DNA from: Clostridia bacterium
GTDB lineage: Bacteria; Bacillota; Clostridia; Christensenellales; Borkfalkiaceae
Direction: 5' to 3'
Length of the DNA: 64,000 bases
Assembly (NCBI GenBank): GCA_900769545.1
Contig: CAAGGZ010000079.1
Span: forward strand, 1-64,000
Position numbers and translations under genes: made by a program. Within the stretch, counting starts at the first letter, position 1, and every line of letters begins with the position of its first letter. The notes beneath the pieces were generated by a model. It ran no database searches. It was not told the DNA's origin and saw only the letters and a list, made by a program, of their open reading frames with translations. Positions 35,756 to 45,662 of this stretch are shown here, in pieces.

Positions 35756-37633
35756 ATGGCAAATACTTCTTATGAATTTTTAGAATATACCGCAGACGCC
35801 GTAGTCGTCGGCGCAGGGCACGCAGGCTGCGAAGCCGCTTTGGCTTTATCGAGAACGGGTATCAAAACAGTATTATTGACACTCAATCTTGATAGTATAG
35901 CTTTTTTACCCTGCAATCCCTCCATCGGCGGAACCGCAAAAGGGCATTTGGTACGCGAGGTTGACGCGCTCGGCGGAGAAATGGGGATTATTGCCGATAA
36001 AACGGCTCTGCAAATCCGAATGTTAAACGTCGGCAAGGGCGCGGCAGTACAATCTTTGCGCGCGCAATCAGACAAAAACGCATACCACCGTGAAATGAAG
36101 CGCATGTTGGAAAACACGGAAAACCTGCGAATTATTCAAGCGGAAGCGGCGGAAATTCTCACGGAAAACGGCAAATGCTCGGGCGTAAAAACCACTTACG
36201 GTGGGATTATTCCCTGCAAAGCTGTTATTTTATGTACAGGGGTATATCTCAACAGCGAGACGATTACAGGCCACGTCGTTCAAAAGGCAGGACCTAATGG
36301 ATTTGCTCCCGCAAACCATTTGACGGATAGCTTAATAAGACTTGGTTTCAATGTTAGACGTTTCAAGACAGGAACTCCCGCGCGTGTTGACAGCCGAACA
36401 ATCGACTATTCCAAATGCGAAATCCAAAACGGCGACACGGATATTTACCCTTTTTCGTTTATGCACGATGAACCGCCTGAAAACAAGACGCCGTGCTATC
36501 TTACCTACACCAATTTAACCACACACGAAATTATTATGAACAACCTCGACCGTTCCCCCCTCTACGACGGCACCATTCTTTCGACAGGGCCTCGGTATTG
36601 CCCCTCTATCGAAACCAAAGTTGTTCGTTTTAAAGATAAGGAGCGTCATCAGATATTTATTGAACCCGAGGGCGCAGACACCTACGAAATGTACGTGCAA
36701 GGAATGTCTACCTCTATGCCCCACGACGTGCAAAAGGCAATGTATTCCTCTATCGCAGGTCTGGAAAACGTCGACATAATGCGATACGGTTACGCCATTG
36801 AATACGATTGTATCGACACGTTGGACGTGCTCCCTACGCTGGAATTTAAAAAGATTGAAGGTATTTATACCGCAGGGCAAATCAACGGTACTTCCGGCTA
36901 TGAAGAAGCCGCCGCGCAGGGCTTGATGGCAGGGCTCAACGCCTCGTTGAAGCTTCGCGGACTCCCCCCGTTCACCTTACGCCGTGATGAAGCGTACATT
37001 GGCGTACTTATCGACGACCTTGTCACCAAGGGCACGGACGAGCCTTACAGAATGATGACTTCGCGTGCGGAACACCGCATTTGCTTACGGCAGGACAACG
37101 CCGATTTCCGTTTGACGGAAAAAGGAAAAGAAGTCGGTTTGGTCACCGAAGAACGCTACGAAAGATACCTCGCAAGAAAGGCAAAATATGAAGAATTATT
37201 AACTTCGTTGCAGACACGGGTACCCCAAAAGGAAGCCACGCCCTTATTGGAGCGTTACGGTTATACCGCTCCCAGCGGCAGCGTTTCGTATGCAGATATG
37301 ATAAAACGTTCGATTCCGTTGAAGGAAATTATGGCGGAGTTTGGCGTATTTGGCGAATATAAAAAAGACGTACTTGAAACGGCGGAAATCACCGTTAAGT
37401 ACGAGGGCTATTTAAAGCAGGGCTTGGAATTGATTGAAAAAGCCAAACGTTTGGAATACAAATTACTCCCTGCGGACGTGGATTATTCGGAAATCAAAGG
37501 GCTTCGTTTGGAAGCGCAGGAGAAATTGAACCGAATCCGCCCCTTTAATTTAGGGCAAGCAGGCAGAATTTCGGGCGTAAACCCCGCCGACGTTTCCGTG
37601 TTAATGGTTTGGTTGGCAACAAGAGAAGAATAA
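35756..37633 (+). CDS. mnmG: tRNA uridine 5-carboxymethylaminomethyl enzyme MnmG (GidA)
   Basis: A 625-residue FAD protein that, with MnmE, modifies U34 of certain tRNAs. The dinucleotide-binding motif is VVVGAGHAGCEAALAL. PCNPSIGGTAKGHLVREVDA, GTPARVDSRT and the C-terminal GYEEAAAQGLMAGLNA are typical. The start MANTSYEFL is chosen because the longer frame begins with TTG inside the dnaA terminator; the ribosome site is poor. mnmG near dnaA is a common origin-region pairing. Confidence 0.96.
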   Translation: MANTSYEFLEYTADAVVVGAGHAGCEAALALSRTGIKTVLLTLNLDSIAFLPCNPSIGGTAKGHLVREVDALGGEMGIIADKTALQIRMLNVGKGAAVQSLRAQSDKNAYHREMKRMLENTENLRIIQAEAAEILTENGKCSGVKTTYGGIIPCKAVILCTGVYLNSETITGHVVQKAGPNGFAPANHLTDSLIRLGFNVRRFKTGTPARVDSRTIDYSKCEIQNGDTDIYPFSFMHDEPPENKTPCYLTYTNLTTHEIIMNNLDRSPLYDGTILSTGPRYCPSIETKVVRFKDKERHQIFIEPEGADTYEMYVQGMSTSMPHDVQKAMYSSIAGLENVDIMRYGYAIEYDCIDTLDVLPTLEFKKIEGIYTAGQINGTSGYEEAAAQGLMAGLNASLKLRGLPPFTLRRDEAYIGVLIDDLVTKGTDEPYRMMTSRAEHRICLRQDNADFRLTEKGKEVGLVTEERYERYLARKAKYEELLTSLQTRVPQKEATPLLERYGYTAPSGSVSYADMIKRSIPLKEIMAEFGVFGEYKKDVLETAEITVKYEGYLKQGLELIEKAKRLEYKLLPADVDYSEIKGLRLEAQEKLNRIRPFNLGQAGRISGVNPADVSVLMVWLATREE

Positions 37634-37653
37634 AAACATATAAAACGTATAAC

Positions 37654-37688
37654 TGCCCCGTTGGTCAAACCAACGGGGCAAGTTTTTA
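37654..37688. terminator. Shared terminator between convergent mnmG and glycosyltransferase
   Basis: A 12-bp perfect stem TGCCCCGTTGGT with a CAA loop; T-rich on the plus side and serviceable on the minus side. Confidence 0.85.
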
Positions 37689-37689
37689 T

Positions 37690-38622
37690 TTACTCATCAA
37701 AATTCAATTTTTCCGCTACAATATACTTTGGACGGTTTTGTACTTCATGGTAAATCATACTCGTATGAATGTTGGCAATGCCTTGACACACCAAAATTAT
37801 CGAGCCCATTGCGACGATGGACGGGAATAACCACGCCACCAAGCCGCCGAACCAAATTCCGCAAGAAGCCAATACGATAAACGCGATAAAGCAGCAAACA
37901 CTCAAAAAACCAAGCAAAACGCCCAATTTAATCGGAAACGTCAACGTATAATCGGTGTTGGGAAATATACCCGACTCCGCCAAACGAATCATCTTTTTCA
38001 AGGTATAGTGCGTTTCCCCTGCAACTCGCTCTGGACGGTCGAAATCCACAAACGTCTGATTAAAACCAACCCAAGTGGTTTGCGCTCGGAGCAGTCTATC
38101 ATGCTCCCCAAGGGAAAGAATAGCGTCTACCACTTTTCTGTCGTACAATTTAAAATCGCCAACGTCTGCAGGCATTTCCATCTTGGTAATCTTGCGCATA
38201 AAACGGTAATACAAATACGCCGTAGCCTTTTTAAAGACCGTTTCACCCTTTCTCTTACGGCGTCTGCCGTGCACAACGTCATAGCCCTCTTTCCACTTCT
38301 CTATCATTTGCAGAGCCACCTCGGGAGGGTCTTGCAAATCCGCATCCATCGCAATTACCGCGTCCCCTTTTGCCATTTCCAATCCGCAAAGGAGCGCCGC
38401 TTGCTGACCGAAATTACGGGAAAAATTGCAAACTTTTACACGGTTATCCTTCTTGGCAAGTCCGCGCAAAATCTCTTTCGTCGCATCCCTGCTACCGTCG
38501 TTTACAAAAATCATCTCATATTCTTCTTTTAAAGTATCCATCAAAGGACGGACTGCGTCATAGAAAAGTTGCAAACTCTTTTCTTCGTTATACGCAGGTA
38601 CAATTATCGAATATTTAACCAT
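37690..38622 (-). CDS. Membrane family-2 glycosyltransferase (DPM1/GtrB-like)
   Basis: A 310-residue enzyme. The GT2 domain (1-230) has YSIIVPAYNEEKSL, FVNDGSRDATKEIL and AMDADLQDPPEVALQM (DxD region). Two hydrophobic helices follow (about 233-255 and 265-290). This layout fits transferases that move a sugar from a nucleotide donor onto undecaprenyl phosphate for wall or teichoic modifications. The sugar cannot be told. It has its own consensus promoter and stands alone. Confidence 0.88.
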   Translation of the reverse strand: MVKYSIIVPAYNEEKSLQLFYDAVRPLMDTLKEEYEMIFVNDGSRDATKEILRGLAKKDNRVKVCNFSRNFGQQAALLCGLEMAKGDAVIAMDADLQDPPEVALQMIEKWKEGYDVVHGRRRKRKGETVFKKATAYLYYRFMRKITKMEMPADVGDFKLYDRKVVDAILSLGEHDRLLRAQTTWVGFNQTFVDFDRPERVAGETHYTLKKMIRLAESGIFPNTDYTLTFPIKLGVLLGFLSVCCFIAFIVLASCGIWFGGLVAWLFPSIVAMGSIILVCQGIANIHTSMIYHEVQNRPKYIVAEKLNFDE

Positions 38623-38641
38623 ATCATTACCTCGCTTGCCT

Positions 38642-38670
38642 ATTATACTACATTATGAGAGATTTGTCAA
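38642..38670 (-). promoter_or_regulatory. Promoter of the glycosyltransferase
   Basis: TTGACA (38665-38670), 17 bases, TATAAT (38642-38647) on the minus strand, both full consensus. Confidence 0.88.
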
Positions 38671-38688
38671 TGATTATCGAAAAAAAAG

Positions 38689-38722
38689 AAGGCGCAGCTT
38701 TTTCAGCTACGCCCTTTTTATT
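38689..38722 (-). terminator. Terminator after pnp
   Basis: GGCG-C-AGCT pairs with AGCT-A-CGCC, loop TTTTC, with eight Ts following on the minus strand. Confidence 0.8.
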
Positions 38723-38731
38723 GACTTTAGA

Positions 38732-40831
38732 TTAGTCCATCTTTTCAAGAAGCTTCAAGTCGATACCCTTTTCGCCAATCTTGATGATTTCTACTTTTAC
38801 CTTGTCGCCAATGTTGAGCACGTCCTCAACCTGGTTTACTCTCTGTTCAGAGAGCTTGGAAATGTGAATCATACCGTCCTTACCGGGAGCAAATTCAACA
38901 AACGCGCCAACCTTGGAAAGAATACGAACAACTACGCCAACGAACATATCGCCGATTTCGGGATCGTGCGCAATCGACTGAACGATTGCCTTTGCACGTT
39001 CTGCGTTTGCAACGTCACCGAAGCATGCGATACATACGGTACCGTCTTCACCGATGTCAATCTTCGTGCCCGTCTGTTCGATAATCTTGTTGATAACTTT
39101 ACCCTGTTTGCCGACAACGTCGCCAATCTTTTCAGGGTTAATCTTGAAGGTAATAATCTTCGGAGCATAATTGGAAAGCTTTTCATTCGTTGCAGGGATA
39201 CATTCAAGCATCTTGCCCAAAATGTGCTTTCTTGCTTCCTGCGCCTGCGCGATTGCGTCAAGCATAATCTGCTCGGAAATACCCTTAATCTTAATATCCA
39301 TCTGGATAGCCGTGATACCCTTGTCCGTACCTGCTACCTTGAAGTCCATATCGCCAAGGAAGTCTTCAAGACCCTGAATATCCGTCATAATAACGTATTT
39401 GCCCGTTTCCTGATCCTTTACAAGACCCATTGCGCAACCTGCTACGGGAGCTTTAATAGGAACACCTGCGTCCATAAGCGACATCGTGGAACCGCAAACG
39501 GAAGCCATCGAGGACGAACCGTTAGAGGACATAATATCGGAAACGACACGGATTGCATACGGGAATTCTTCGGGAGAAGGAATTACGGGAACGAGCGCGC
39601 GTTCAGCGAGCGCACCGTGACCGATTTCACGACGGCCGGGGCTTCTCAAAGCCTTTGCTTCACCCGTGGAATAGCCGGGGAAGTTGTACTGGTGCATATA
39701 TCTCTTTTCTTCTTCTTCGTCAAGACCTTCCATTCTCTGCGCTTCACCGAGCATACCGAGCGTACAGGTCGTCAAAGCCTGCGTCTGACCTCTGGTGAAC
39801 ACTGCGGAGCCGTGTACTCTGGGAAGGATACCGTGTTCACACCAAATAGGACGAACTTCGGTAAGTTTTCTTCCGTCGGGACGAACGCCGTCGAAAATCT
39901 TCGCGCGAACGATACCTTTCACGATATAATAGATGGAATCCTTTACTTCACGAATCTGGTCGGGATAAATTTCACTGAAATGTTCGATGATTTCCGCTTC
40001 CGCAGCAGCCTGCTTTTCCTGACGTTCCTGACGATCGAAAGTATCGAGAGCCGCATAGAGTTTGTCGTAACCGTATTCTTTAACGGCTGCGTCCAAATCT
40101 TCGGGAATGCGGTAAAGCTCCATTTCCTTCTTAGGCTTGCCTACAACGGGAACGATTTCTTCCGCAATCCACTTGCAAACCTTCTTAATTTCCTCGTGAC
40201 CGAACATAATTGCGCCAACCATTTCTGCGTCGGTAACTTCGTTTGCGCCTGCTTCAATCATAAGGATAGCGTCGGAAGTACCGGCAAGGTTAAGGTGAAT
40301 CGTGCTCTTTGCGCGCTGTTCCATATCAGGGTTGATAACGTACTGACCGTCAACGCAACCAACAACAACCGAACCCGTAGGGCCTGCCCAAGGAATATCG
40401 GAAATGGAGAGCGCGATAGACGAACCTACCATTGCCAAAGGCTCGGGAGAAATATCGGGGTCAACGGAAAGCGCCGTTGCAACAACGACTACGTCGTTAA
40501 AGATTCCCTTAGGGAACAAGGGACGGATAGGACGGTCGATAAGACGGCTGGTAAGGATAGCCTTATCAGACGCTCTGCCCTCACGCTTTTTAAAGCCGCC
40601 GGGGATTTTACCTACCGCGAACATTTTTTCTTCATAATCAACGGAAAGGGGGAAGAAATCCATTCCTTCTCTCGCCGTTTCGGACATACATACGGATACG
40701 TGAACGGCAGTTTCACCGCAACGAACCAAACATGCGCCGTTTGCCTGTTCGGCATACTTACCGATTTCTACGGTGAGTTCTTTGCCTGCGTAATCAGTTT
40801 TAAAAACTTTGCAATTTTCTAAAGATGGCAT
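38732..40831 (-). CDS. pnp: Polyribonucleotide nucleotidyltransferase (PNPase)
   Basis: A 699-residue phosphorolytic 3'-5' exoribonuclease. Two RNase PH domains (about 10-230 and 310-540; FFPLSVDYEEKMFAVGKIPG and RTDGRKL-like VRPDGRKLTEV, MGLVKDQETGKYVIMTDIQG) are followed by a KH domain (VVGKQGKVINKIIEQTGTKI) and an S1 domain (GAFVEFAPGKDGMIHISKLS). It lies downstream of rpsO, as in most bacteria. Confidence 0.98.
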   Translation of the reverse strand: MPSLENCKVFKTDYAGKELTVEIGKYAEQANGACLVRCGETAVHVSVCMSETAREGMDFFPLSVDYEEKMFAVGKIPGGFKKREGRASDKAILTSRLIDRPIRPLFPKGIFNDVVVVATALSVDPDISPEPLAMVGSSIALSISDIPWAGPTGSVVVGCVDGQYVINPDMEQRAKSTIHLNLAGTSDAILMIEAGANEVTDAEMVGAIMFGHEEIKKVCKWIAEEIVPVVGKPKKEMELYRIPEDLDAAVKEYGYDKLYAALDTFDRQERQEKQAAAEAEIIEHFSEIYPDQIREVKDSIYYIVKGIVRAKIFDGVRPDGRKLTEVRPIWCEHGILPRVHGSAVFTRGQTQALTTCTLGMLGEAQRMEGLDEEEEKRYMHQYNFPGYSTGEAKALRSPGRREIGHGALAERALVPVIPSPEEFPYAIRVVSDIMSSNGSSSMASVCGSTMSLMDAGVPIKAPVAGCAMGLVKDQETGKYVIMTDIQGLEDFLGDMDFKVAGTDKGITAIQMDIKIKGISEQIMLDAIAQAQEARKHILGKMLECIPATNEKLSNYAPKIITFKINPEKIGDVVGKQGKVINKIIEQTGTKIDIGEDGTVCIACFGDVANAERAKAIVQSIAHDPEIGDMFVGVVVRILSKVGAFVEFAPGKDGMIHISKLSEQRVNQVEDVLNIGDKVKVEIIKIGEKGIDLKLLEKMD

Positions 40832-41005
40832 TGTAAAAATTCTCCTTGTCTAATAATTCTTTTTTGTTCTTGTCCGCTTACGTCGCCCGACTGTAAGCAG
40901 ATTTATTTCGATATATCTCAAAAAGGGAGCTTATGCCGAGGCTCGCTTCCCGATAATATATCACAAAAAAGAGCGAGTTAAAACAACCCGCCCTTTCATG
41001 CTTGC
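40832..41005 (-). other. Spacer and leader between rpsO and pnp
   Basis: Holds the rpsO terminator (below) and a second stem, GGGA-GC...GC-TCCC near 40925-40952. pnp leaders often carry an RNase III-processed hairpin used in autocontrol; that role here is inference. Confidence 0.4.
40964..40997 (-). terminator. Terminator after rpsO
   Basis: An 11-bp stem AAGAGCGAGTT with AACCCGCCCTT (two G-U pairs as RNA), loop AAAAC, then six Ts on the minus strand. Confidence 0.8.
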
Positions 41006-41260
41006 TTACTTTCTCAATCCTAAAGCTTCAACAATCGCTCTGTATCTCGTAATATCTTTTTCCTTAAGATAGTCGAGAAGGCCACGACGTTTACCTACCA
41101 TCTTCAAAAGACCACGACGGGAATGGTTGTCCTGTTTGTGTTCCTTGAGGTGTTCGTTAAGGTGATTGATTCTCTGCGTCAAAAGCGCAATCTGCACTTC
41201 AGGAGAACCCGTGTCGCCTTCGTGGGTAGCATACTTTGCAATGATTTCGTTCTTTTCCAT
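41006..41260 (-). CDS. rpsO: 30S ribosomal protein S15
   Basis: An 84-residue primary 16S rRNA-binding protein. The family signature [40 protein letters not shown] and [15 protein letters not shown] is intact. It is slightly shorter than the usual 88-89 residues, missing a few N-terminal ones. AGGAGG lies 8-10 bases upstream. The roughly 80-base leader may hold the S15 autoregulatory structure. Confidence 0.97.
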   Translation of the reverse strand: MEKNEIIAKYATHEGDTGSPEVQIALLTQRINHLNEHLKEHKQDNHSRRGLLKMVGKRRGLLDYLKEKDITRYRAIVEALGLRK

Positions 41261-41342
41261 TTTTTTATCCTCCTATGGAATGTTATCTCGTACCGCTGAG
41301 CAAACCGTGGAGAATCGAGTCCCTCAGACAGCCGTTACCACT

Positions 41343-41371
41343 ATTTTAACATATTCTTTTTAGAATGTAAA
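41343..41371 (-). promoter_or_regulatory. Likely promoter of rpsO
   Basis: TTTACA (41366-41371), 17 bases, TAAAAT (41343-41348) on the minus strand. Confidence 0.6.
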
Positions 41372-41418
41372 CCAAAACGCAGTCCTTTTTTATATTTTTT
41401 TCGCATTTTATCAAGTTT

Positions 41419-42810
41419 TTACTCAAAAAATTTTCTGCGTTTCTCAATAATCGAGTCCACTCCCTCGATATACGTTTTCAAATCCTTTTGCGAAGCGCAT
41501 CGATTTATTAAACCTTTATCGTTATACACACGCTTGGATACGGCGTTTGCGCCCACCGCAAGATTGTCCGCCGTCTCTTCCATAATATCTACGTTGTATA
41601 CGCACGCCTTATTCGGCTTCGTCCAGCCGACGTTTTCATTATTCCCCACTTGGTATTTCTGGCGATACATATAATAAGGAGCATACCCTGCCGCGCTTAA
41701 AATTTGTCTAGAAGAGCCTACCATGTCCGAGATGAAATCGTTTTCAAGATAAGAAGTATCCCCTTTCAATAAGTCCTCTTTGAGCTTTGCGCCCGACTTT
41801 AAAGAAAGACAATGCACCGTAATATTATCCGCGCCCGTCCCCACAGCTTTTTGTACGCTGTCCTCGAACATCTCCACCGTCTCGTCCGTAAGCCCTGCAA
41901 TCAAATCCACGTTGATAACAAAATCGTATTTGTTAGAAAGCTCAAACGCGCGGTAAATGTCCGCTTCCGTATGTTTTCTGCCGATTTTTCGCAAAGTCTC
42001 GTCCGAAAAAGACTGCGGATTGATACAAATACGATTCACGCCAAACGCTTTCAACAACGCAAGCTTTTCTTCCGTAAACACGTCGGGTCTGCCTGCCTCT
42101 ACCGTGTATTCGCAGTTTGCTCCGTATTTTTCATAAATGGGGGCGATTCCCTTTAAAACTCTGCCAAGCTCCGTCACATCCAGCGCAAACGGCGTACCGC
42201 CGCCAACGTAAATGCTGCGTAAATTCCCCACGCTCTCCTGCGCCGCAAGAAGTTCTTTTTCCAAACACTCCAAATACGGCGGCAAAAAAGATTTTGTCTT
42301 ATCAATGGGAGCCGTAATAAAGGAACAATACGCGCACTTCGTCGGGCAAAACGGAATAGAGACAAACAAATCGGTGTTACCGTCTTTTTTCTCGTAAATC
42401 CCTTCCTGCGTTTTTAAAATTTCCGCCACGAGCGCAATATTTTCCTCGCTCACGCCCATTTGCCGAAAAAGCAACGTAAAATCTCTACCTTGCTCGATTT
42501 CCGAATACGCGAGCTTGGTTGGACGAATCCCCGTCAATGCGCCCCACGGCATTTTTTCGCCGTATTTTTCACTTAAAATCTTGTATAAAGCGAGCTTTGC
42601 AAAGCGACGCTCGAACCGTTTATATTCAAGTTCATCTCGTACATGCCCCCTATCTTCAAAGAAAAAGGACTGTCCGTCAATAGAAAAATTATTATAAAAG
42701 ATTTCCCCCTCAAAGCGGAAACTATGGTCTATGTCTTGCGGACGTTTTTTAAACAAACGCACAACGTCCAAAAGCTCGTTTTCCAAAAACGTACAATTTG
42801 TCGTAAACAT
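41419..42810 (-). CDS. hemZ: Coproporphyrinogen dehydrogenase HemZ (radical SAM)
   Basis: A 463-residue HemN-like radical SAM protein of the HemZ family. The cluster-binding motif is CPTKCAYC (Cys155, 159, 162); SIYVGGGTPFALDVTELGRV, EAGRPDVFTEEKLALL and NRICINPQSFSDETLRKIGR follow. No other heme genes are near, so whether it makes heme or does another radical reaction is open. It starts 5 bases after the MBL hydrolase, a frequent clostridial pairing. One unpaired copy of the dispersed motif (TTCATCTCGTACATGC at 42631) lies inside the gene. Confidence 0.9.
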   Translation of the reverse strand: MFTTNCTFLENELLDVVRLFKKRPQDIDHSFRFEGEIFYNNFSIDGQSFFFEDRGHVRDELEYKRFERRFAKLALYKILSEKYGEKMPWGALTGIRPTKLAYSEIEQGRDFTLLFRQMGVSEENIALVAEILKTQEGIYEKKDGNTDLFVSIPFCPTKCAYCSFITAPIDKTKSFLPPYLECLEKELLAAQESVGNLRSIYVGGGTPFALDVTELGRVLKGIAPIYEKYGANCEYTVEAGRPDVFTEEKLALLKAFGVNRICINPQSFSDETLRKIGRKHTEADIYRAFELSNKYDFVINVDLIAGLTDETVEMFEDSVQKAVGTGADNITVHCLSLKSGAKLKEDLLKGDTSYLENDFISDMVGSSRQILSAAGYAPYYMYRQKYQVGNNENVGWTKPNKACVYNVDIMEETADNLAVGANAVSKRVYNDKGLINRCASQKDLKTYIEGVDSIIEKRRKFFE

Positions 42811-42814
42811 TCTT

Positions 42815-43435
42815 TCACCTCGTCATAAACGGGTTATTTCTTCGTTCGTATTCAAGCGTTGTTTCCTCGTTATGCCCTGCATATACAGGCATATCCCCTT
42901 CCAACGCCGCCAAACGCGCCAAGCTTTGCTGCATTTCCACGCCATTGCCCGTCGGAAAATCCGTTCTTCCCATACTCCCAGCAAACAACGTATCGCCCGT
43001 GAAAAGGTATTGCGCTCCGTCTTTGTCCGTTACGAGATAACAACAACTCCCTACGGTGTGTCCAGGCGTGATAAGCGTCTTGATTTTTAAGCCCAACAAC
43101 TCGATTTCCTCGTTATCTTCCAACGTTTTATCCACCGTAAAATAACAGCGCGGCGCGCCAAATGCGTCAAACAAATCCGCCTTTGTCCCCACGAGCGGTT
43201 TTTCCTTGACCGAGCAAAATACCTTTGCTCCGCTCTTTTGTAATACTTCCGTACCGCCAACGTGGTCGAAATGACAATGCGTCAAAAGTACGTATTTGGT
43301 CGTAATTCCACGCTTGATAAGCTCGCTTTCCACTCGCTCCTGCGAAGGATCAATGATAATCGCCTGATTGTTATTCGTTACCAAAACGTAGGTATTTGCC
43401 CCAAAACCACGGGGCGAAAGCGTAATAAGCTGCAT
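42815..43435 (-). CDS. MBL-fold metallo-hydrolase (glyoxalase II-like)
   Basis: A 206-residue two-metal hydrolase. THCHFDHVGGTEVL is the HxHxDH motif, with TPGHTVGSCCY, FTGDTLFAGSMGRTD and YAGHNEETTLEYE supplying the other ligands. It is of the GloB-like group that follows relA in many Clostridia. The physiological thioester or other substrate is unknown. Confidence 0.9.
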   Translation of the reverse strand: MQLITLSPRGFGANTYVLVTNNNQAIIIDPSQERVESELIKRGITTKYVLLTHCHFDHVGGTEVLQKSGAKVFCSVKEKPLVGTKADLFDAFGAPRCYFTVDKTLEDNEEIELLGLKIKTLITPGHTVGSCCYLVTDKDGAQYLFTGDTLFAGSMGRTDFPTGNGVEMQQSLARLAALEGDMPVYAGHNEETTLEYERRNNPFMTR

Positions 43436-43484
43436 ACATTACCTCTTATAAACCGATTGCGCCGCAAATTGCGACGCAATAATG

Positions 43485-45632
43485 TTACGACAATGAAGTG
43501 ATACGGTGCACTTCGTATATCCGCTTATCGGACTGCATCTTTTTAATGAGCTGATCCACCTCCGTAATATCCGTAAAGGAAATGGAAGCCTCCAAAATAG
43601 CGTCGTGATTTTTATCAATTCTGCCGTTGACCGCCGTAATCGACAAACGCATTTCCGAAACCACCGACGAAAGCACGGACAACGCCGCGCCCTGCTCCGT
43701 TGCGCGAATAGAAATATTCGCATTATAACGCTGTTTCGCGCCTGCCTCAATTTGCCAAGACGCAGGCAACAAACGCTGTTTTTCCACTCCGCGAAGGTTG
43801 GGACAGTCCGCGCGGTGAATTACCGTACCTCTACCGCGAGAGGTATAACTGATAATTTCATCCCCCGGCACAGGCGAACAACAACCTGCAAAATGCACCA
43901 AAATCCCTGCCTGACCATTGACAAGCACGCCGCCCGGCGTCTTTTTACCGCCGCCGCTCGTGTGCAATTCAAAGGCATGCGGCGTTTCCTTGCGATAAAA
44001 ATCAATGAGCTTGAATAAGATTTGATTCACGGAAATGGAGCCATACCCCACTGCCGCAAACATTTCTTCCTGCTCCGTGAAAGAGAAACGCTCCGAAATG
44101 CGTTTAAAGCTTTCCGCCGTCAACAGCGTAGACAGTGAATAGCCTTTCTTCTTCGCCTCGTCTTCCAACTTAATTTGCCCAATTCGAATGTTTTCTTCCT
44201 TGAGCTCGTTTTTATAGAACTGCCTAATTTTTGCCTTTGCGCTGGAAGATTTGATAAATTTCAACCAATCTCTTGACGGGCCTTTCGAGTTAGGCGAAGT
44301 GATAATTTCCACCACGTCTCCGACCTCTAAAGTCGTCGTCAAAGGCACAATTTTGGAATTGACCCTCGCCCCCGTACAACGGTTGCCCACTTCCGAGTGA
44401 ATGGCATACGCAAAGTCCACGGGAGTTGCCCCCGGCGGCAAAGAAATGACCTTTCCTCGAGGGGTAAATACCAACAGCTCGTGACTGTAAAGCTCTGTTT
44501 TGAGCGCGTCTATAAACTCTCGGGAGTCTTTCAAATCCCCCTGCCATTCCATAACTTCTCTCAACCAAGTAAGGCGGTTTTCAAAGTTGTTATTGGCTTC
44601 TTCCGTCTTGCCTTCCTTATATTTCCAATGCGCCGCGATACCGAATTCCGCTATGCGGTGCATTTCTTCCGTACGAATTTGAATCTCAAACGGCTGACCG
44701 TATCTCGTCATAACCGTCGTGTGCAAGGATTGATATTTATTAGGCTTTGGCGTAGCGATATAATCCTTAATACGCCCGGGAATGGGCTTCCATTTTTCGT
44801 GGATTCTACCCAAAACCGTATAACACTGGCTTATATCCTTGACAATAACGCGCACCGCCGTTAAATCGTAGATTTGGTCGAGCGTCTTGTCCTTATTCTT
44901 CATCTTTTTATAAATGGAGTAGAAGTGCTTCGGACGTCCAAAAACTTCTCCTTCCACACCGTCGGCTTGCATCAATTCCTTGATTTCTTCCACGATACCG
45001 TTGACAAATTCCTTACGCTCCGACAAACGCTCTCTCACGTTGTAAACCAAGTATTCGTAAGCTTCGGGGTCAAGATATTTCAAACACAAGTCTTCCAGCT
45101 CGCACTTGATTTGCGAGACGCCGAGTCGCCCTGCAAGCGGCGCGTAAATATCCAACGTTTCGCTTGCCATACGCTGTTGTCTTTCATAGGAAAGGAAATT
45201 GAGCGAACGCATATTATGCAAACGGTCGGCAAGCTTGATAATGATAACGCGCACGTCCTTTGCCATCGCAACGAAGATTTTTCTGAAATTCTCTGCATTC
45301 TCGTCCTCTTTGGACTTGAACACAATTTTTTCGAGCTTCGTTACGCCGCCGACAAGGTCCAAAACCTCATCGCCGAACTCTTGTTTAATATCTTCCGCCG
45401 TAGAAGCCGTATCTTCAATGACGTCATGCAAAAGCGCCGCGGCAATCGTCGCGGCATCCAACCCCAAATCCATTAAGATTTCTGCAACAGCGCAAGGATG
45501 AATAAAGTACGGCTCGCCCGAAGCGCGCTTCTGATTGCTATGCGCTTCTTTTGCAAACTCGTAAGCCTTTTGCAGCATTTCATTATCCGAGGTTGCATAT
45601 AATCGATTGATTTTATTCAACATTTCTTCCAT
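43485..45632 (-). CDS. relA: Bifunctional (p)ppGpp synthetase/hydrolase RelA/SpoT (Rel)
   Basis: A 715-residue stringent-response enzyme. The HD hydrolase domain has PYFIHPCAVAEILMDLGLDA and AALLHDVIEDT, so hydrolysis should be active. The synthetase domain has GRPKHFYSIYKKMKNK and KPNKYQSLHTTVM. The regulatory part has TGS (VFTPRGKVISLPPGATPVDF), a helical domain with conserved Cys (CCSPVPGDEI) and a C-terminal ACT domain. It is the single long Rel typical of Firmicutes. Confidence 0.97.
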   Translation of the reverse strand: MEEMLNKINRLYATSDNEMLQKAYEFAKEAHSNQKRASGEPYFIHPCAVAEILMDLGLDAATIAAALLHDVIEDTASTAEDIKQEFGDEVLDLVGGVTKLEKIVFKSKEDENAENFRKIFVAMAKDVRVIIIKLADRLHNMRSLNFLSYERQQRMASETLDIYAPLAGRLGVSQIKCELEDLCLKYLDPEAYEYLVYNVRERLSERKEFVNGIVEEIKELMQADGVEGEVFGRPKHFYSIYKKMKNKDKTLDQIYDLTAVRVIVKDISQCYTVLGRIHEKWKPIPGRIKDYIATPKPNKYQSLHTTVMTRYGQPFEIQIRTEEMHRIAEFGIAAHWKYKEGKTEEANNNFENRLTWLREVMEWQGDLKDSREFIDALKTELYSHELLVFTPRGKVISLPPGATPVDFAYAIHSEVGNRCTGARVNSKIVPLTTTLEVGDVVEIITSPNSKGPSRDWLKFIKSSSAKAKIRQFYKNELKEENIRIGQIKLEDEAKKKGYSLSTLLTAESFKRISERFSFTEQEEMFAAVGYGSISVNQILFKLIDFYRKETPHAFELHTSGGGKKTPGGVLVNGQAGILVHFAGCCSPVPGDEIISYTSRGRGTVIHRADCPNLRGVEKQRLLPASWQIEAGAKQRYNANISIRATEQGAALSVLSSVVSEMRLSITAVNGRIDKNHDAILEASISFTDITEVDQLIKKMQSDKRIYEVHRITSLS

Positions 45633-45662
45633 CTGCTCACCTCAACAGCTTCCGTAATACGT

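Noticed and set aside
41261..41342. S15 autoregulatory leader of rpsO
   Set aside because: The leader looks structured and the position is right, but the conserved pseudoknot could not be drawn with confidence by eye.
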